Assembly (NCBI GenBank): GCA_963920575.1
Contig: OY986969.1
Location: 7,251,076 to 7,315,075 of the forward strand
Direction of reading: 5' to 3'
Length of the DNA stretch: 64,000 nucleotides
From: Narthecium ossifragum
Taxonomy: Eukaryota > Streptophyta > Magnoliopsida > Dioscoreales > Nartheciaceae
The notes under the pieces were generated by a model. It worked only from the letters and a program-made list of their open reading frames with translations, did no database searches and was not told where the DNA came from. Made by a program: the position numbers and the translations under genes. Positions 45,244-57,636 of this stretch are shown in pieces. Numbering within the stretch: position 1 is the first letter of the stretch; the number at the start of each line of letters is the position of its first letter.

Positions 45244-47485
45244 ACGTGTCTTTGAAGGGAGACCTTAGTCATGGTCTTTCATCCAAACTGGTCACATACT
45301 GGGTCACCCTCAGCGAGGCAGGAAACCAGCACTGCCATCTCACTAGCAGGAACCTAACACTGCTAGACGGGCAACCAACACCGCTGAGTAGGCACACAAT
45401 CTACCCAAGAGACAAGGAACCGGATACCTGCTACACCTCAACACTCGGCTCGAGGCCGACACGACCTCTAAAACCTCGATCAACATAATATTCCAATCCG
45501 ACTACATAATAATCCTCGAATTATAAAATAATCGGTCAGCATTACAATCGCACCCTAATCCTTGCTACCCATCCACGGTCCTAGGGCTAGATCCGGGCTA
45601 CCCGAGAACCCCGGATCGACGATCGAATCCATCGCCTACCACCTAGCCTGAATGCTTCTAATGCAAGCAAATGCATGCAATGTTCACGCGCACATTTAAT
45701 AGAACAGGGCATGCAACAGTATGTCATACATAATACAGGGCTAGGCATAGCCTCAAGCTTACAAGAGGGTAAACATAGCAAGGGGTCTAAAGCAGTTACA
45801 GATCTATCTACCACAACAACGGCAACGTAGGCCGTAAACAAACATCTCAATTCAAATTTCGGCATTACGACGGCATCCACTGCCGTCAATAGCAATTCTA
45901 CAAAGGGGCACACCCCCCATCCACACAATTACAACATACATAAGCAATGGCACACCTTCGGCCCATTCAATTATCTAAACATCCCAAGGGGCATGACTCC
46001 CTTGATTCAACCACAAGCCTCACATAGGGTTGGGCCACACATAAAGCCTACATATTTATAATACATATATGTATAAGTAAAACATGCTTTGCAAATTAAA
46101 TGCTGAGTACACCGCAAGATTAGCAGCTAACTAAACATGGTGAAATTCAAGTACTTACCCAATTAAGCATGTAAACCTTAGATGTTGCTCGGAATACTAA
46201 TCGCATGAATCTCGAAGAATCAAACGCGATAAAACATCGAAAATCCATTAACAAGCTAATTCCCGGATTGCTACAGTAAACCACCATTAGAGGCGACAAT
46301 AACTTTGCAAATCGACATCCAAACATTGTCAGATTTCAAATAAAACTTGGGCAGACCTAGATTAGCATGCTAGGAACATGCAGCCCAAGAATTGGATTAA
46401 TCTAATGGCTAATCTTCCCGGAATTCACTAATCAATTCACCAAACTAAATCTCATCGCAGATCCGAATAAAAATCAACATAAATCGTAGAAAACTCCGAA
46501 AATTATGAAATCAGCGGAAATTGAAAGTAGATCCAAAGATCTACAACTCTCATCTTGATGATCAGACGAGATCCTGCACGTACGAGCCAAGATCTGAGCT
46601 AGAACAGCTCAGCTCACAGAAAAACAGAGCTTCGATAAAATCCGGGAAAAACATGTATAAATCCGGTTTAAATCTAACTAAAAACCGCATGGAAGCTAAA
46701 TCAAATGTTAAGCATGCTAAGAGGAACTTAATAACACAAAGAAATCAACAAACAAACAAACCAAACCCTAGATCTAGCTTAACCCAAAGATTTAGGTAGA
46801 AACCCTACCTTAAAACGCAAATTCAATCTTCAATCCTTGCTAATCCACCGGGATCCGTCATCCTCCGTCGCCGTCTCCAACTCGCCAGAGAGCCACTAGG
46901 GTCCTCCCACAACCGCAGCCGTCGCCGGAGAAGGAAGAGGGCTGCCATGGGAGAGAGAAAGGGAAGGAAGGAGAAGGAGGAGAGGCCCTCGCCGCCGCCT
47001 CCAGATCGCCGGGGAAGGTGACCAAAGAAAGAAGAAGTCGGCGCGGGGGAGAAAAGGAAGGAGGTCCGGTGCGGGGAAAGCAGGGAAGGAAGAGGAAAAA
47101 GAAAGAAAAGAAAGGAAAAGAAAGGGAGAGAAAAGGGAAAAAGGAGAGAGAGAAAGCTAAGCCACTTAAGTGGCTGAGCTGGTCTAGCCGAGTCAACTAA
47201 TCGGACCGAATCCGATTTGACCCAAAATTGTGATCTCGTCCGGATCTGACGATCACGAACGCTCCTACTGGATCTATTCAATCACATACATCAATCAATG
47301 TTGTGTGTGCACTACGTGAGTGTGAAACCGACCGTCAAGGCGCAATTTACCAAAATGCCCTTGGGGTCCAAAAGCAGCGATGTGTTCAACTGATCGCAAA
47401 GCAAGGCCAACCGGGTCAAAACAACCAAATCACAAAACCAGACCCTCGACCTACCGCGGTCGGACCGGGTTGGAGGAACGAGTCC

Positions 47486-50320
47486 AGTGAGGAAACGTTC
47501 CTCCAACCCGGTCCGACGGCGGTGGGTCGAGGGTCTGGTTTCGTGGTTTGGCTTGGTTGGCCTTGGTTTGTGATCGGTTGATCGTATCGCTGCTTTTGGA
47601 CCCCAAGGGCAATTTGGTAAATTGCGCCTTGCTGGTCAGTTTCACACCCGCGTAGTGCACACACGGCCTTGATTGATGTATGTGATTGAATAGATGCAGT
47701 AGAAGCGTCCGCGATCGTCAGATCCGGATGAGATTGCGACGAGATCGCAATTTGGGGTCAAATCGGATTCAGTCCGATTAGTTGACTCAGCTAGACCAGC
47801 TCATTGCTTAGCTCTTTCTCTCTCCTACTTTCCTTCCCTCTCTCTCTTCCTTTTTCCCTTTTATTTTCTCTTTTCCCTTCTTCTTTTCCTTCTCTTCCTT
47901 CCCTGCTTTCCCGTGCCCAACGCCCCTCCTTCTTCCTTCCCTTCTCTCTCCCGCGGCAACCTTCCCTCTCTCCCGCGGCGACCCCGTCCCTTCCCCGGCG
48001 GCCTGGAGGCGGCGGCGAGGTCCCCTCCTCCTTCTCGTTCCTCCCCTCTCTTCTCCCGCGGCAACCTTCTTCCTTCTCCGGCGACGGCTGCGGCTATGGG
48101 AGGACTCCGGCGGTTCTCCGGCGACGACGGAGGACGGCGGATCAAGGTGGATTAGAAGTGGATTAGCTTGTGAAGGTAGGTTTTCTACCTTAATCCTTGG
48201 ATTAAGCTAGATCTAGGATTTGGTTGTTGGATTTATGGTTTTGTTTGTGTTAAATGATGCTTGTAGGTTTGTTTAGCAACTGATCTAAGTTTGGGAGGAT
48301 TTGATTTCGATTTATGCTGGATTTAAGCATGTTTTTCCCGGATTTTTGTCGGTTCCCTGTTCTTCGATGAACAATCGCGTTCGAGATCGATTTGTGAGCT
48401 GTGTGAGCATGATCTCGTGAAACTTTCAAGATGAAAGTTGTAGATCATCGAGTTATCTTTCGATTTCCGCTGATTTCATGATTTTTGGATTTTCCTACGA
48501 TTTTTGACGAATTGTTTCCTAAACTGCTGCGAAACAGAGATTAAGAAGTTGATTAGTAAAATCTGTGGAAATTAGACATCAATTAGATTCAATTTTTGGG
48601 TGCATGTTCCTAGTATGCTAATCTACATTTGCCCAAGTTTAATTTCCAATTCGACGTCATTTGGACGTCGAATTGATGAAATTTCTTCGCCTCTAACTAG
48701 GGTTTAATGTAGAAATCTGGGATTTGGCTATTTAGCGGATTTTCGGTGTTTTACCGTGTTTAACTCTTCGAGATGCATGCAATTAGTATTCCTAGTAATC
48801 TCAAGGGTTAGCATGTTCTAATGGATGGTCTTTAGATGATTAATGGTTTGATTTCGGCATGATTAGTTAGTTATGAATCATCCCTGTCCAATTAGTAATA
48901 AATTGCATGTCATGCTTATTTTACATCGTATTGTATACATGTGTGTTTGCCTTGAGGTTGAACCAAGGGAGTCATGCCCCTTGGGATGTTTAGATAACTA
49001 AGTGGGCCGAAGGTGTGCCCTAGTTGATGTATATTGCAAATGTGTTTGATTATTATCTGTGTGGCCGGGGTTGTGCCCCCGTTGTAGAAATTGCGGTTGA
49101 TGGTTGTGGACGTCGTCGTAATGCCGAAATTTCGATTGAGTGTGTTGTTGCCTGTTTACGGCCCGTGGGCGCCGTTATAATATTGGATTATTGTAGTTTA
49201 GACCTTTATTTGCTTTATGCATGTTGGCAAGCTGTAGGCTTTGCCTAGCCCTGTATGTTGTGATGTCATATTGTTGCATGTCTGAATTCCTCTTGATGTG
49301 CGTGTGAACATTGCATGTATTTGATTGCATTAGATGCATCAGGCTAGGTGGTAGACGGTGGATTCGATCGTCGATCCGGGGTTCTCGGGTAGCCCGGATC
49401 TAGCCCTAGGACCGGGGTTTGAGGTAGTCGAGGATTAGGATGTGATTGTCATCAGTGATTATGTTTGATATGATTCGAGGATTATTAGGTAGTTGGACTG
49501 GAATATTATATTGTTTGAGGTTTAGAGGTCGTGTCGGTTCTCCAAGGCCAAGTGCTAAGGATGGTTGTCGATGTCCCTGACGTGTGTTCCCAGGCAGTGG
49601 TTTCCTGCTGGGTAAAGGGTGTTCCTACTGCATCTGGTTCTTTGTTTCCTCCCAGCGTGTTTGGTTGATGTTCCTAGCGTGGTCGGTTGAGAAGAATAGG
49701 ATCCGTTGGGGAATCGATAGAGGTTATGGGACCCCGTGGCATCCTTTAAACTTAGGCGGAGAAACGACACTGTTGTTGTTTTCCTCCCTTCAGTGTGTCG
49801 TAGAGTAGCGTAGAACCCTACTAAGTTTTGTTGCTCACTCCTACCTGGGCTGCATCGGCGATGCAGGTCGATGCAGTCCTTTCCTTTCAGGTGATCGTCT
49901 GGGCGTTGGCGCGCCATTCTCGAGGTGATCATGGACGTGGAGTTTCGAGAAGTACTTGACGATCCTGGAGTTTTCCCTTTTGTTAATAGTTGTACATCTG
50001 CAGTTTGATTAAATGTATAATTTCCCTCTTCGAGGATTTGATTATCTGTATTAATTTATGTGATGAGGGTTGGTGGAATTATTGTGCAAATAGATGATGT
50101 ACAAGAACCTGTGTCAGTAAGTGAAATGATAATAGTAGAATTGTATTAATGTTGAATTTAGAATTATTTTATTTATTGTTTTAAATCTGTGGTGAATTTG
50201 TAAACTGCACAAGGATCAAATTGAGGGAATACAGGGGAAACTTTCACTGTTTGATTCCAGAAGTTAGATTAGGACCCTCACGTCCCGGACCGGATGGGTT
50301 TTCTGGGTCGGGGCGTGACA
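47486..50320 (+). mobile_element. Solo family-R LTR (plus), inserted at the tip of another
   Basis: A 2,835-bp LTR from AGTGAGGAAACGTTCC (first base changed from the usual TG) to GGGTCGGGGCGTGACA. Flanks are AGTCC (47481-47485) and GGTCC (50321-50325), a target duplication with one mismatch. It inserted only ten bases from the 5' tip of the minus-strand LTR, producing a head-to-head inverted repeat of several hundred bp around 47486. The donor-like hairpin is at 48173-48191 and the acceptor-like GATGCAG ends at 49866. Confidence 0.82.
48173..49866 (+). promoter_or_regulatory. Putative LTR-resident intron with 7-bp donor hairpin
   Basis: The arms AAGGTAG (48173-48179) and CTACCTT (48185-48191) enclose the donor-like AAG|GTAGGT. 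The acceptor candidate is CATCGGCGATGCAG ending at 49866, preceded by CTCACTCCTACC. There is no experimental evidence; compare the copies at 16229, 32765, 33820 and 46794. Confidence 0.4.
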
Positions 50321-50330
50321 GGTCCTCACA

Positions 50331-50770
50331 TCACGACTCGAGAGGAGAGCCAACGGAGGACAGAGGTAGGGAGATTCGAGTGGTGCCAGAGGAGGGGAGA
50401 TCCGAGGGGCGGCCAGAGGAGGGGAGATCCGAACGTCGGCGACCAGAGAAGGGGAGATCCGAGCGGGGACGGCCGGAAGAGGGGAGATCCGAGGGGCGGC
50501 GGGCGGAGGAGGGGAGATCCAAGCGGCGTCACCAAAGGAGGGGAGATTCGAGAGACGGCGGCCGGAGGAGGGGAGATCCAAGCGGCACCGGCCATAGAAG
50601 GGGAGTTTCGAGTGGCGGGTGGATGGATGAGGGATGATCCACAATAGGGGACCGGTGGAGATGGACGAGGGAGAGCTTGGTGGAGTTGGAGAGAAGGAGG
50701 ATGAGGAGGGCGGTGGCGGCGAAGGAGGCGGAGGGGCGTTGGTTGGGCTCAGCTTCCTCGGGGAGGAGAG
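50331..50770. repeat. 30-bp GC-rich minisatellite
   Basis: About eight copies of a unit around 30 bp containing GGAGGGGAGATCCGAG and GGCGGCC, then a GGAGG-rich tail. Frames on both strands are repetitive and not genes. The tract abuts the 5' tip of the family-R LTR. Confidence 0.7.
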
Positions 50771-50957
50771 GGAAAGGAGGCACGTGATGCATGACGTGCT
50801 GCATCACCTGATGCTGCATCTGTAGCATGAAGTCTTTTTTTTGCATCAATTGATGTAGCATCAATTGATGCATCTGGTCAACCAAACATATGTTTGGACC
50901 ATGAGGCTGCATCAACTGATGCATGCATTTGTTGATGCAGGCAACCAAACACCCCCT
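50771..50957. mobile_element. DNA-transposon end with GCATCA hairpins
   Basis: Repeated self-complementary words (GCATCAATTGATG, GCTGCATCAACTGATGC) end in GCAACCAAACACCCC, the inverse of a GGGGTGTTTGGTTGC terminus typical of fold-back or MITE elements. The opposite end was not found. Confidence 0.4.
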
Positions 50958-51049
50958 CTATGATAAGCAGTTGTAGGAGAAATTAATCTTAGTTTTGTGA
51001 AAATAAAAGAAATAGAATGAAGAGGATACTAGTAGAGCATCTATAAAGA

Positions 51050-51166
51050 CCGAGTACCGGACGGAATCCGCTGCGGGATCCAAACGCATGGATCCCGCGG
51101 ATCGGAATCCGCGGGTCCCCGGATCCCGCGGATTCGCGGGATTCGGGGCACGCCAAACAGGCCCTT
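51050..51166. mobile_element. GC-rich MITE-like right end
   Basis: Alternating GGATCCCGCGG / GGAATCCGCGG words end GCACGCCAAACAGGCCCTTAA. This looks like the right end of a PIF-type MITE; the left end was not identified. Confidence 0.35.
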
Positions 51167-51179
51167 AATTGCTTACGAC

Positions 51180-52272
51180 TATGGGTGTCGATTCGGATTC
51201 AAACTCGCCAACTTGACCCGACCCGACCCGAAACTAGTAGGTTCGGGTTGGCTATATTTGGATTCAGGTCATAAACGGGTCAACCCATTTATGACCCATC
51301 AATATATGGGTCGGGTGCGGGTTGAGTCGGGTAACCTGGCTGACCAGTGACCCGTTAATCACATGCGACCCGTGACCCGTCTAAACCCATTAATTTTTTA
51401 AGCTTTTCAGGTTTTTTTGAGTCTTCGTATGTTGGTGGTCGATCCATGAATCGACCGCAACTTCAGTTGTTTAGCTCAAAATGCAACCTTCAAACTTCAC
51501 GGTTGATCCATACATCGACTGTCACATCAACTGTCAGCCTTAGTGATGAAATGATACATCCAGGGCCGATACTTCGATCGACCTTCAATCTTGATCAACA
51601 AAATTCACGATCGATCCGTGCATCATCCGTCGATCAATCGATATTCAATCTTCACTCTTGATCAACAAAGCTCGCGGTCGATTTGTGCATCATCCATTGA
51701 CGATCTATCCACTATCCATGCATCCTCCTTAATTCACTCACGCCCGATCCATTTATCGATTGTCGCATCGACCGTACGTCTCTGTCAAGAGAATGTCACT
51801 CCATGGTCGATGCTTGATTCGACCATCAACTCATCTCCAACTTGGCTAAGTATGGAGCATCGACTGTGCCAACTCAAGGTCGACCTTGACACCGACCGTC
51901 AGTACAAGAACTTTTGAAAATTGAGATATAAGTGATTTAAATTGAGGGATATAAACATTAAATCATTGTTTTATCGTCATACACATATTGACATCATCAA
52001 AACAAGGTTAAGATTAACATAATCACAGGTTTTCTAAAGATGAAAAGAGAATTATATGCTCTCAGTTAAACAGGTTGACCTGACCCGCTAACTCGACCCG
52101 ACCCGTTTAATAAACGGGTTAGACGGGTCGGGTTGGGTAGACCCATTTAATATATGGTCGGGTTCGGGTTAATAAATCTAACCCATTTATTAAACGAGTC
52201 GTGTTCAGGTTTGGCCTTTCGGTTGAGATATTGGTGCTCGACTCGACCCGTAAACCCGAATCGCCACCCCTA
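51180..52272. mobile_element. Non-autonomous hAT element, 1.09 kb
   Basis: The left end is TATGGGTGTCGATTCGG; the right end inverted is TAGGGGTGGCGATTCGG. The 8-bp target duplication has one mismatch (CTTACGAC at 51172-51179, CTTATGAC at 52273-52280). Subterminal GACCCGACCCG and GGGTCGGGT words flank an interior at about 51430-51910 holding degenerate GGTCGATC hairpins like those of the Gypsy LTRs, followed by sequence reminiscent of a Copia LTR end. There is no coding capacity. Confidence 0.83.
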
Positions 52273-52280
52273 CTTATGAC

Positions 52281-53364
52281 GCATGTCAGAGGACATCATT
52301 CGTTTTCTTTGTTGAAACTCTATGTAGAAATTCTATTCTTTCTATGATGGCAGAATTGTCGATACCAATCTACCATCATCTTCTGGGGATTGTTGGAACC
52401 TCCATAGTGTAATATGAACCACCAATTCTTGTCTTATTTTTTACATAATCAATAATAATTAAAAGATGCAATTTATTAGATGGCTCTAAATGTCCATGAC
52501 GAGTTATATTAAGTTGATGAAGATAGATGTGGTGATCAAGATTGAAGACACGTGGTGATTGAGTTCGGTTAGGGGGAGTTATAGAGCCAGAACAATGCCA
52601 AATGGGGCTCTAAGCGAAGACTTCAAATGGGCACTTACCAAAAATTACATTTATATATTTAAAATAAAATAAAATAAAGTAATTATTAGTATGTTTATTT
52701 TTCAGAAATATAATCTTCTTGGTTTTTAAGGTGCTAAATTATTAATGATCTTTAATTCAAGTTTTGTTAGTATATATGAGTAGTCCATTCATATTTCTTA
52801 CATTCTTCCATAGAGAGATGGATGACGTGACAAGTACAGAGAAGAGGTTCAATATTCAATAGATAATAAAGAGGGAGATCTCGGGAAGCATATGTTGAGA
52901 ATTTTTTGCATTTCCGTACCCTCAATGATCACTTTTTGCGATCTAATATCCCAACCTTTTTTTTTGCAACCTCATACCCCTCAGCTTGTGAAATGATCAA
53001 GCTACCCTTGCTTTTCACCATTCGATCATGCATGCCATGTCATGCCACATGGCGTGGCATGGTACGGATAATAAAATAAAGCATCTGTTGCGAAAGCCAG
53101 GGATCACATTAAAATGCTTGCCACGTGGCAAGAAACTATTGGCCATGGCGTTCAGCGGTATCAGCCCTTGAGAAGACATGACATCCTTAACTACGCGCAG
53201 AAATTCACGCTCGTAGTTAACAAACACGCATAAAAGTCTAGCTTCATACATATATATCATTTTCCACGCGTGGTTATCACTATACGCGAGTAGAAATTAT
53301 GCTAACGTCGCACGAAAACAATACTCGTAGTTAACAAACGCGCATAAAAGATGAAAATACGCGT
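52281..53364. other. Spacer with ACTACG hairpin words
   Basis: No gene. 53188-53222 contains TTAACTACG and its inverse CGTAGTTAA. CTCGTAGTTAACAAAC followed by CGCATAAAAG occurs twice (about 53209 and 53322), perhaps a worn DNA-transposon end. Confidence 0.4.
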
Positions 53365-55089
53365 GTGTTGACACCGATTTTAACTAAGGCTTAAATTCGT
53401 AATATTTATGAAATTGCTCCTGTCACATATGCTCATGCCTTAGATCTTTTCCAAAGGCTTGAAAACATTCAAACATGTCCAATTAAGTTCAAAACATATT
53501 TAAAGTACTCTACACACGCTCTCCTGGGTGCCAAGAGAGCCAAGGGTATTTAGGTAATTGTCACCTCCAGGGGTATTTTGGGAATTCCGATGAAACAAAC
53601 ACGCTGAGTTTGCATTCTACAACTCTTTCAATGGTCCTTAGATGGTTTTGATGGCCTCCTATATAAACCACAAAGTCTAAAACCATCTTTTCTTCAAAAG
53701 GGCATTTTGGTCATTTTCAACCTCCAAGGGATAATGATTCAAAATGAGCATACAAACTCACACATATCAGCCTTTCAAGGTCCCATCCACCTTAGGGGTA
53801 CATCTGTCCAAAATACACACGGACATTACATGACAAGGCCAAAAAGGCATTTCGGTTCAAAATACATGAGACCGAAGGATATTTTGGTAATTTACACTCC
53901 GACCCAGCTGGGGATATTTTAGTAAATTTTCCAAATATGATATGAAATATTCAGAATTCAAACAAACATTCAAAATTTGGGTGAATATACAAATTTTGGA
54001 CAAATATTTGGAATTCAAACAAATACTTGAAATCCAAACAAACATTCGGACAAATGTTCGAAATTTGAACAGAAAGTTCAAAATTCAAATGGAAATATTT
54101 CGAACTCCCCTCTCCTGGGAACAAATCCCTCAACTCCCTAACACCATCCAACTTCCAGATACGATCTCCTGGAAACAACTTACGATAAGATCTTGGGAAC
54201 AAACATCCAAATTTGATGTCCCAAATCCAAACCCCTCAACTCCCTGACACCATGGGAACAAATCCCTTAACTCCCTAACACCCTGGGAACAAATCCCTCA
54301 ACTCCCTAACACCCTGGGAACAAATCCCTCAACCTCCTAACACCCTAGGAACAAATCCCTAACCCCTTAACACCCTAAGAACAAACTGATCCTAACACCC
54401 CAACACCCAGACACGATTCTCTCAACTCCCAGATACGGTAGGCCACTTTCAATTTCAAAGTGCCCGCCAGACTTCCCATCCCTGGCCTATAAAAAGAGAG
54501 GAGGGGAAAACAGCAGGGGGTTCGAAAAAAGGAAAGAGAGGTCGGCTAAGGTTTGAGGAGAGGTTGGCGAAGATCTACTCTTGGAGATCTAGAGAATCAG
54601 ACACGCTGCTGGAGTCCCGAAGGCACACCAAGAGAGAGAGATCATGAAAGCCAAAGCTTGAAGAGCCCAGATAAAGAAGCCAGAAGCAAAGACATCGGAG
54701 ACACAAGAGTTAAAGCTTCACCAACTTGGAGATCCTACAATTCCAAAGAATCCAAGGAGGAAGACAGAAGTAGATCCAAACTGGTAACAAAGGTGAGGGT
54801 CGGAGGCTTTGCCTCCGCCCAATATCCTTCCTACTTCTTTCTTTTTTTCCTTTGTCATTTTTTTACTTTAATATTAATGTAACGGGGCTTTAAGTCCCGG
54901 ATCTGAAATCAGGGGTATTCCCTTTGGGGATGTAAATGATGGGAAAATTTCAATCACAAAATACATGTGTGATGAAATTGAAACCCAGGAGTGTTGTTCT
55001 CACAATCACCCACCGATGTAATTCAAACTTTTGTCACAATGAAATCTGAAATCACGTTCCCGCGAGACCCGAGTTTTTATTGTCATACA
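53365..55089 (+). repeat. 5' LTR of a Tat-like Gypsy element
   Basis: It starts TGTTGACACCGATTTTAAC and ends TGTCATACA, followed by TGACACGCCCGGTAGGAC (about 55095-55112), a Tat-type primer-binding site like that of the element at 21970-26843. It includes a 31-bp minisatellite at 54115-54395. The 3' LTR is absent. Confidence 0.65.
54115..54395. repeat. 31-bp minisatellite in LTR
   Basis: About six or seven variants of a unit with CTGGGAACAAATCCCTCAAC and CCCTAACACC. Confidence 0.75.
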
Positions 55090-55189
55090 AAATCTGACAC
55101 GCCCGGTAGGACACACTCTACCCCTCATCTTCAGATCCAGTATTTAAGGTCCATGTGTACTAATATGTTTTCCTTCTCAAACGAAGGAT

Positions 55190-57633
55190 ATGGCACAAGT
55201 TGGAGCTTCTGTTGACATATGTTTCGGCGATCTCTGGTTCACCATCTCCCTGGGGAGCAACGGCCTTCCGGTGTCCTCGGCCTCATCGACGGTTTCGTTC
55301 ACTCCACCGACATCACTTCCGGCCACTAAGTCTGAGACCTCCTCCACCGGATCTCATTGCAGCAAACGACAAGCTACAAAAGTTCCCTCGCATGGATCCA
55401 GTGTTCATCAAAAAAGTAATCTCACAGCTTCCTCAAGTGGACCCCATGTCTGCAAGAAAGAAGGGAAGAAGGCTCCCCAAAAGCCGAAGAAGCTCATCCA
55501 AAGGGGCAACGGAGATCGCAGGAGAAATTCGCGCTCCCCTTGAAGCCTCAAGAGATAGTCACTCACGAAGCCGTAGCAGATGAAGACGGCTTTATCCTGG
55601 TTATTCCGAAAAGAAAAAGAAAGACAAGATCCAAAGTTCCCGTAACCCAAAAGAGCTCGACACCACGTGTTGAAGTTTCCCAAGGTGAAAATTCTCATAA
55701 CACTTTACATTCCTCTGTCTTGCGAAAGCAGGTAGCTCCAAAAGCTATTAGCAATACTTGTGAGACTTACACCAACAACCTTTGGAGCGGCCTCTATACT
55801 ACTGGAGATCATGCTAAGTGCTTGCATGCCGAATACGAACGTCAACAGGGCTATTGGGAGTCCAGACTCCCTAGCTACCGGATCTATGTTCATGATCTGT
55901 AGATGGCTTACATGGACTATGTCAACCGAGAGATGGACAGTCTTCAAATCAAAGAGGACTTCGAGAAAAGCGGCGTTAATACTCGTCATCTCAAACAAAA
56001 CACCAACACTTTTCATGTCAAACAAGGTGCCAACACTTGTCATATCAAGCGAAGCACCAACACCGTCCAGCCAAGGGATCCTCCTGTCATGATCAAGAGA
56101 TCCGGTCAGAAGAAGCGAAGAGTCGCCTACCGCCCGCCCTGCCATGCTGGGGGCAAGAGGCATCCTTGCTAGGGGTTAGCACCACGAGCTCCTTCTGCAT
56201 GCCAAAGTGCTTCTCAAAAGGTTCGTTTGGCTAAAACCCTTGCACCAAGAAGACAAGTCAAAGAGGAAATCCCCCTTCCAGAACTCCTTCAATGTCTTCG
56301 CGGCAATGCCGGTCGGGATCCAAGATGATGAGATGTTTTCATCAAGTCACACCTCTTCAAATGTTCCTACCAAGAGAAGAAAGAAAAAAGGCCACTGCTA
56401 CAGAACCAAGCGACGCCATTGTTGTAGAGTCGATGAAGGCTATTGAACCCCGAAACCGACCCCACACTAGGAGTATGACGCGCTCCTTAGATAGCAAAGA
56501 CATAGCTCTCAAGCCATCATTTGAGGAAGAATTCCCTCCCTTGTCTAAATTTCCAAGATATAGATCGGCTTCCCCGGAGCGTTACCAAGTTCTTACTGCC
56601 TCAACATAAGAAGAACTTGAACAGTTGAAGAATGCTCTGCAATTGAAGGAGGCAGAGATAGCCAATTTAAAAGCCCAAATCCCTACTGCTTCATATGTTG
56701 AGAACACTTCCCCACCTTTGCATGGCCATGCCGCCTCCTCATGGTCACCAACAACCACCTCATAATGGCCATCAACAACCACCTCATCATGGCCATCAAC
56801 AATCTCATCATGGCCATCAACAACAACCAAATATGGTGCCTTTGGATACAGTACAAAGGATGATTTTCGAATGCATAAGAGCGTTCCATATGTAGAACCA
56901 ATATGCTATGAGACCGGGATATATGAAACCTTACCCGGCTGAGATTGACTTAGTCCCATTTCCAGTAAACTACAGACAACCTCAATTTGCCAAGTTTAAT
57001 GGAAGTGGATCTCCTCATGAGCATATTGCTCACTTTCTTGCAGCCTGTCAAGACACAGCTCACAACGGCGCCTTATTACTTCGTCAATTTGTGCAGATAC
57101 TTTCTGGTCCTGCCTTTACTTGATATAGCAAGCACTCGCCCGGATCTATCACCTCGTGGGAGAAAATGCAAGAAGCTTTCCTCCAGAGATTTTATAGCAC
57201 TCAAAGGAACGTAGGAATCACATAACTCACCCAAACAGAGCAAAACTCTCACGAGAAAGCTGCGGACTTCATAAACAGATAGAGAAACCTGAGTATCCAT
57301 TGTCCGCAATCCATCACCGAAGCTGAAGCCGTGCGTATGTGTATGAACAACTTACGTCCGAAGATGGTGGTCTACCTACAACGCGTCCGCCCACTTACCT
57401 TTGAGGAGTTAGCTTCCAAGGCAACTGACATTGAGAACTATTTACTTCACGTGGCTCGAAAGACTCACACAGTAGACAGAACATCTGACCGTGTTAAGAA
57501 GGACAAGGCTCCTCCTTCTAAAGGAAAAGCGGTGATGCAGACGTCTACAACCCAAAATCCAATGCCAAGAAAGTCGTATCTCCCAAGGGACCAACCTCGA
57601 CCTAGAGACGCTTCTACGGAAGGTCCAAAGAAG
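55190..57633 (+). pseudogene. Tat-like Gypsy gag, broken
   Basis: An N-terminal frame opens at ATG 55190, 77 bp after the primer-binding site, and reaches 55543. Later parts shift frame. The gag core lies at about 56890-57600 (PVNYRQPQFAKFNGSGSP, SWEKMQEAFLQRFYSTQRN, LTFEELASKATDIENYL) and contains in-frame stops at about 56893, 57121, 57220 and 57280, at least two of them where Trp is expected. A His/Gln/Pro-rich minisatellite precedes it (56740-56830). There is no protease or polymerase; the element is cut off at the Cassandra copy. It is not functional. Confidence 0.75.
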
Positions 57634-57636
57634 ATA

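Larger units (their letters stand above)
42726..50330 (-). mobile_element. Family-R LTR (minus), 3' end lost, interrupted twice
   Basis: Pieces 42726-42825, 45249-47485 and 50326-50330 read as one minus-strand LTR. Its 5' tip, TCCTCACA on the plus strand, is split by the insertion at 47486-50320. It shows the TTTCACACTCACGT region near 47310, a GC-rich leader, the donor-like hairpin at 46794-46810 (arms AGGTAG and CTACCT) and the acceptor region interrupted by the solo LTR at 42826. The left end is missing, so its target duplication cannot be read. Confidence 0.72.
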
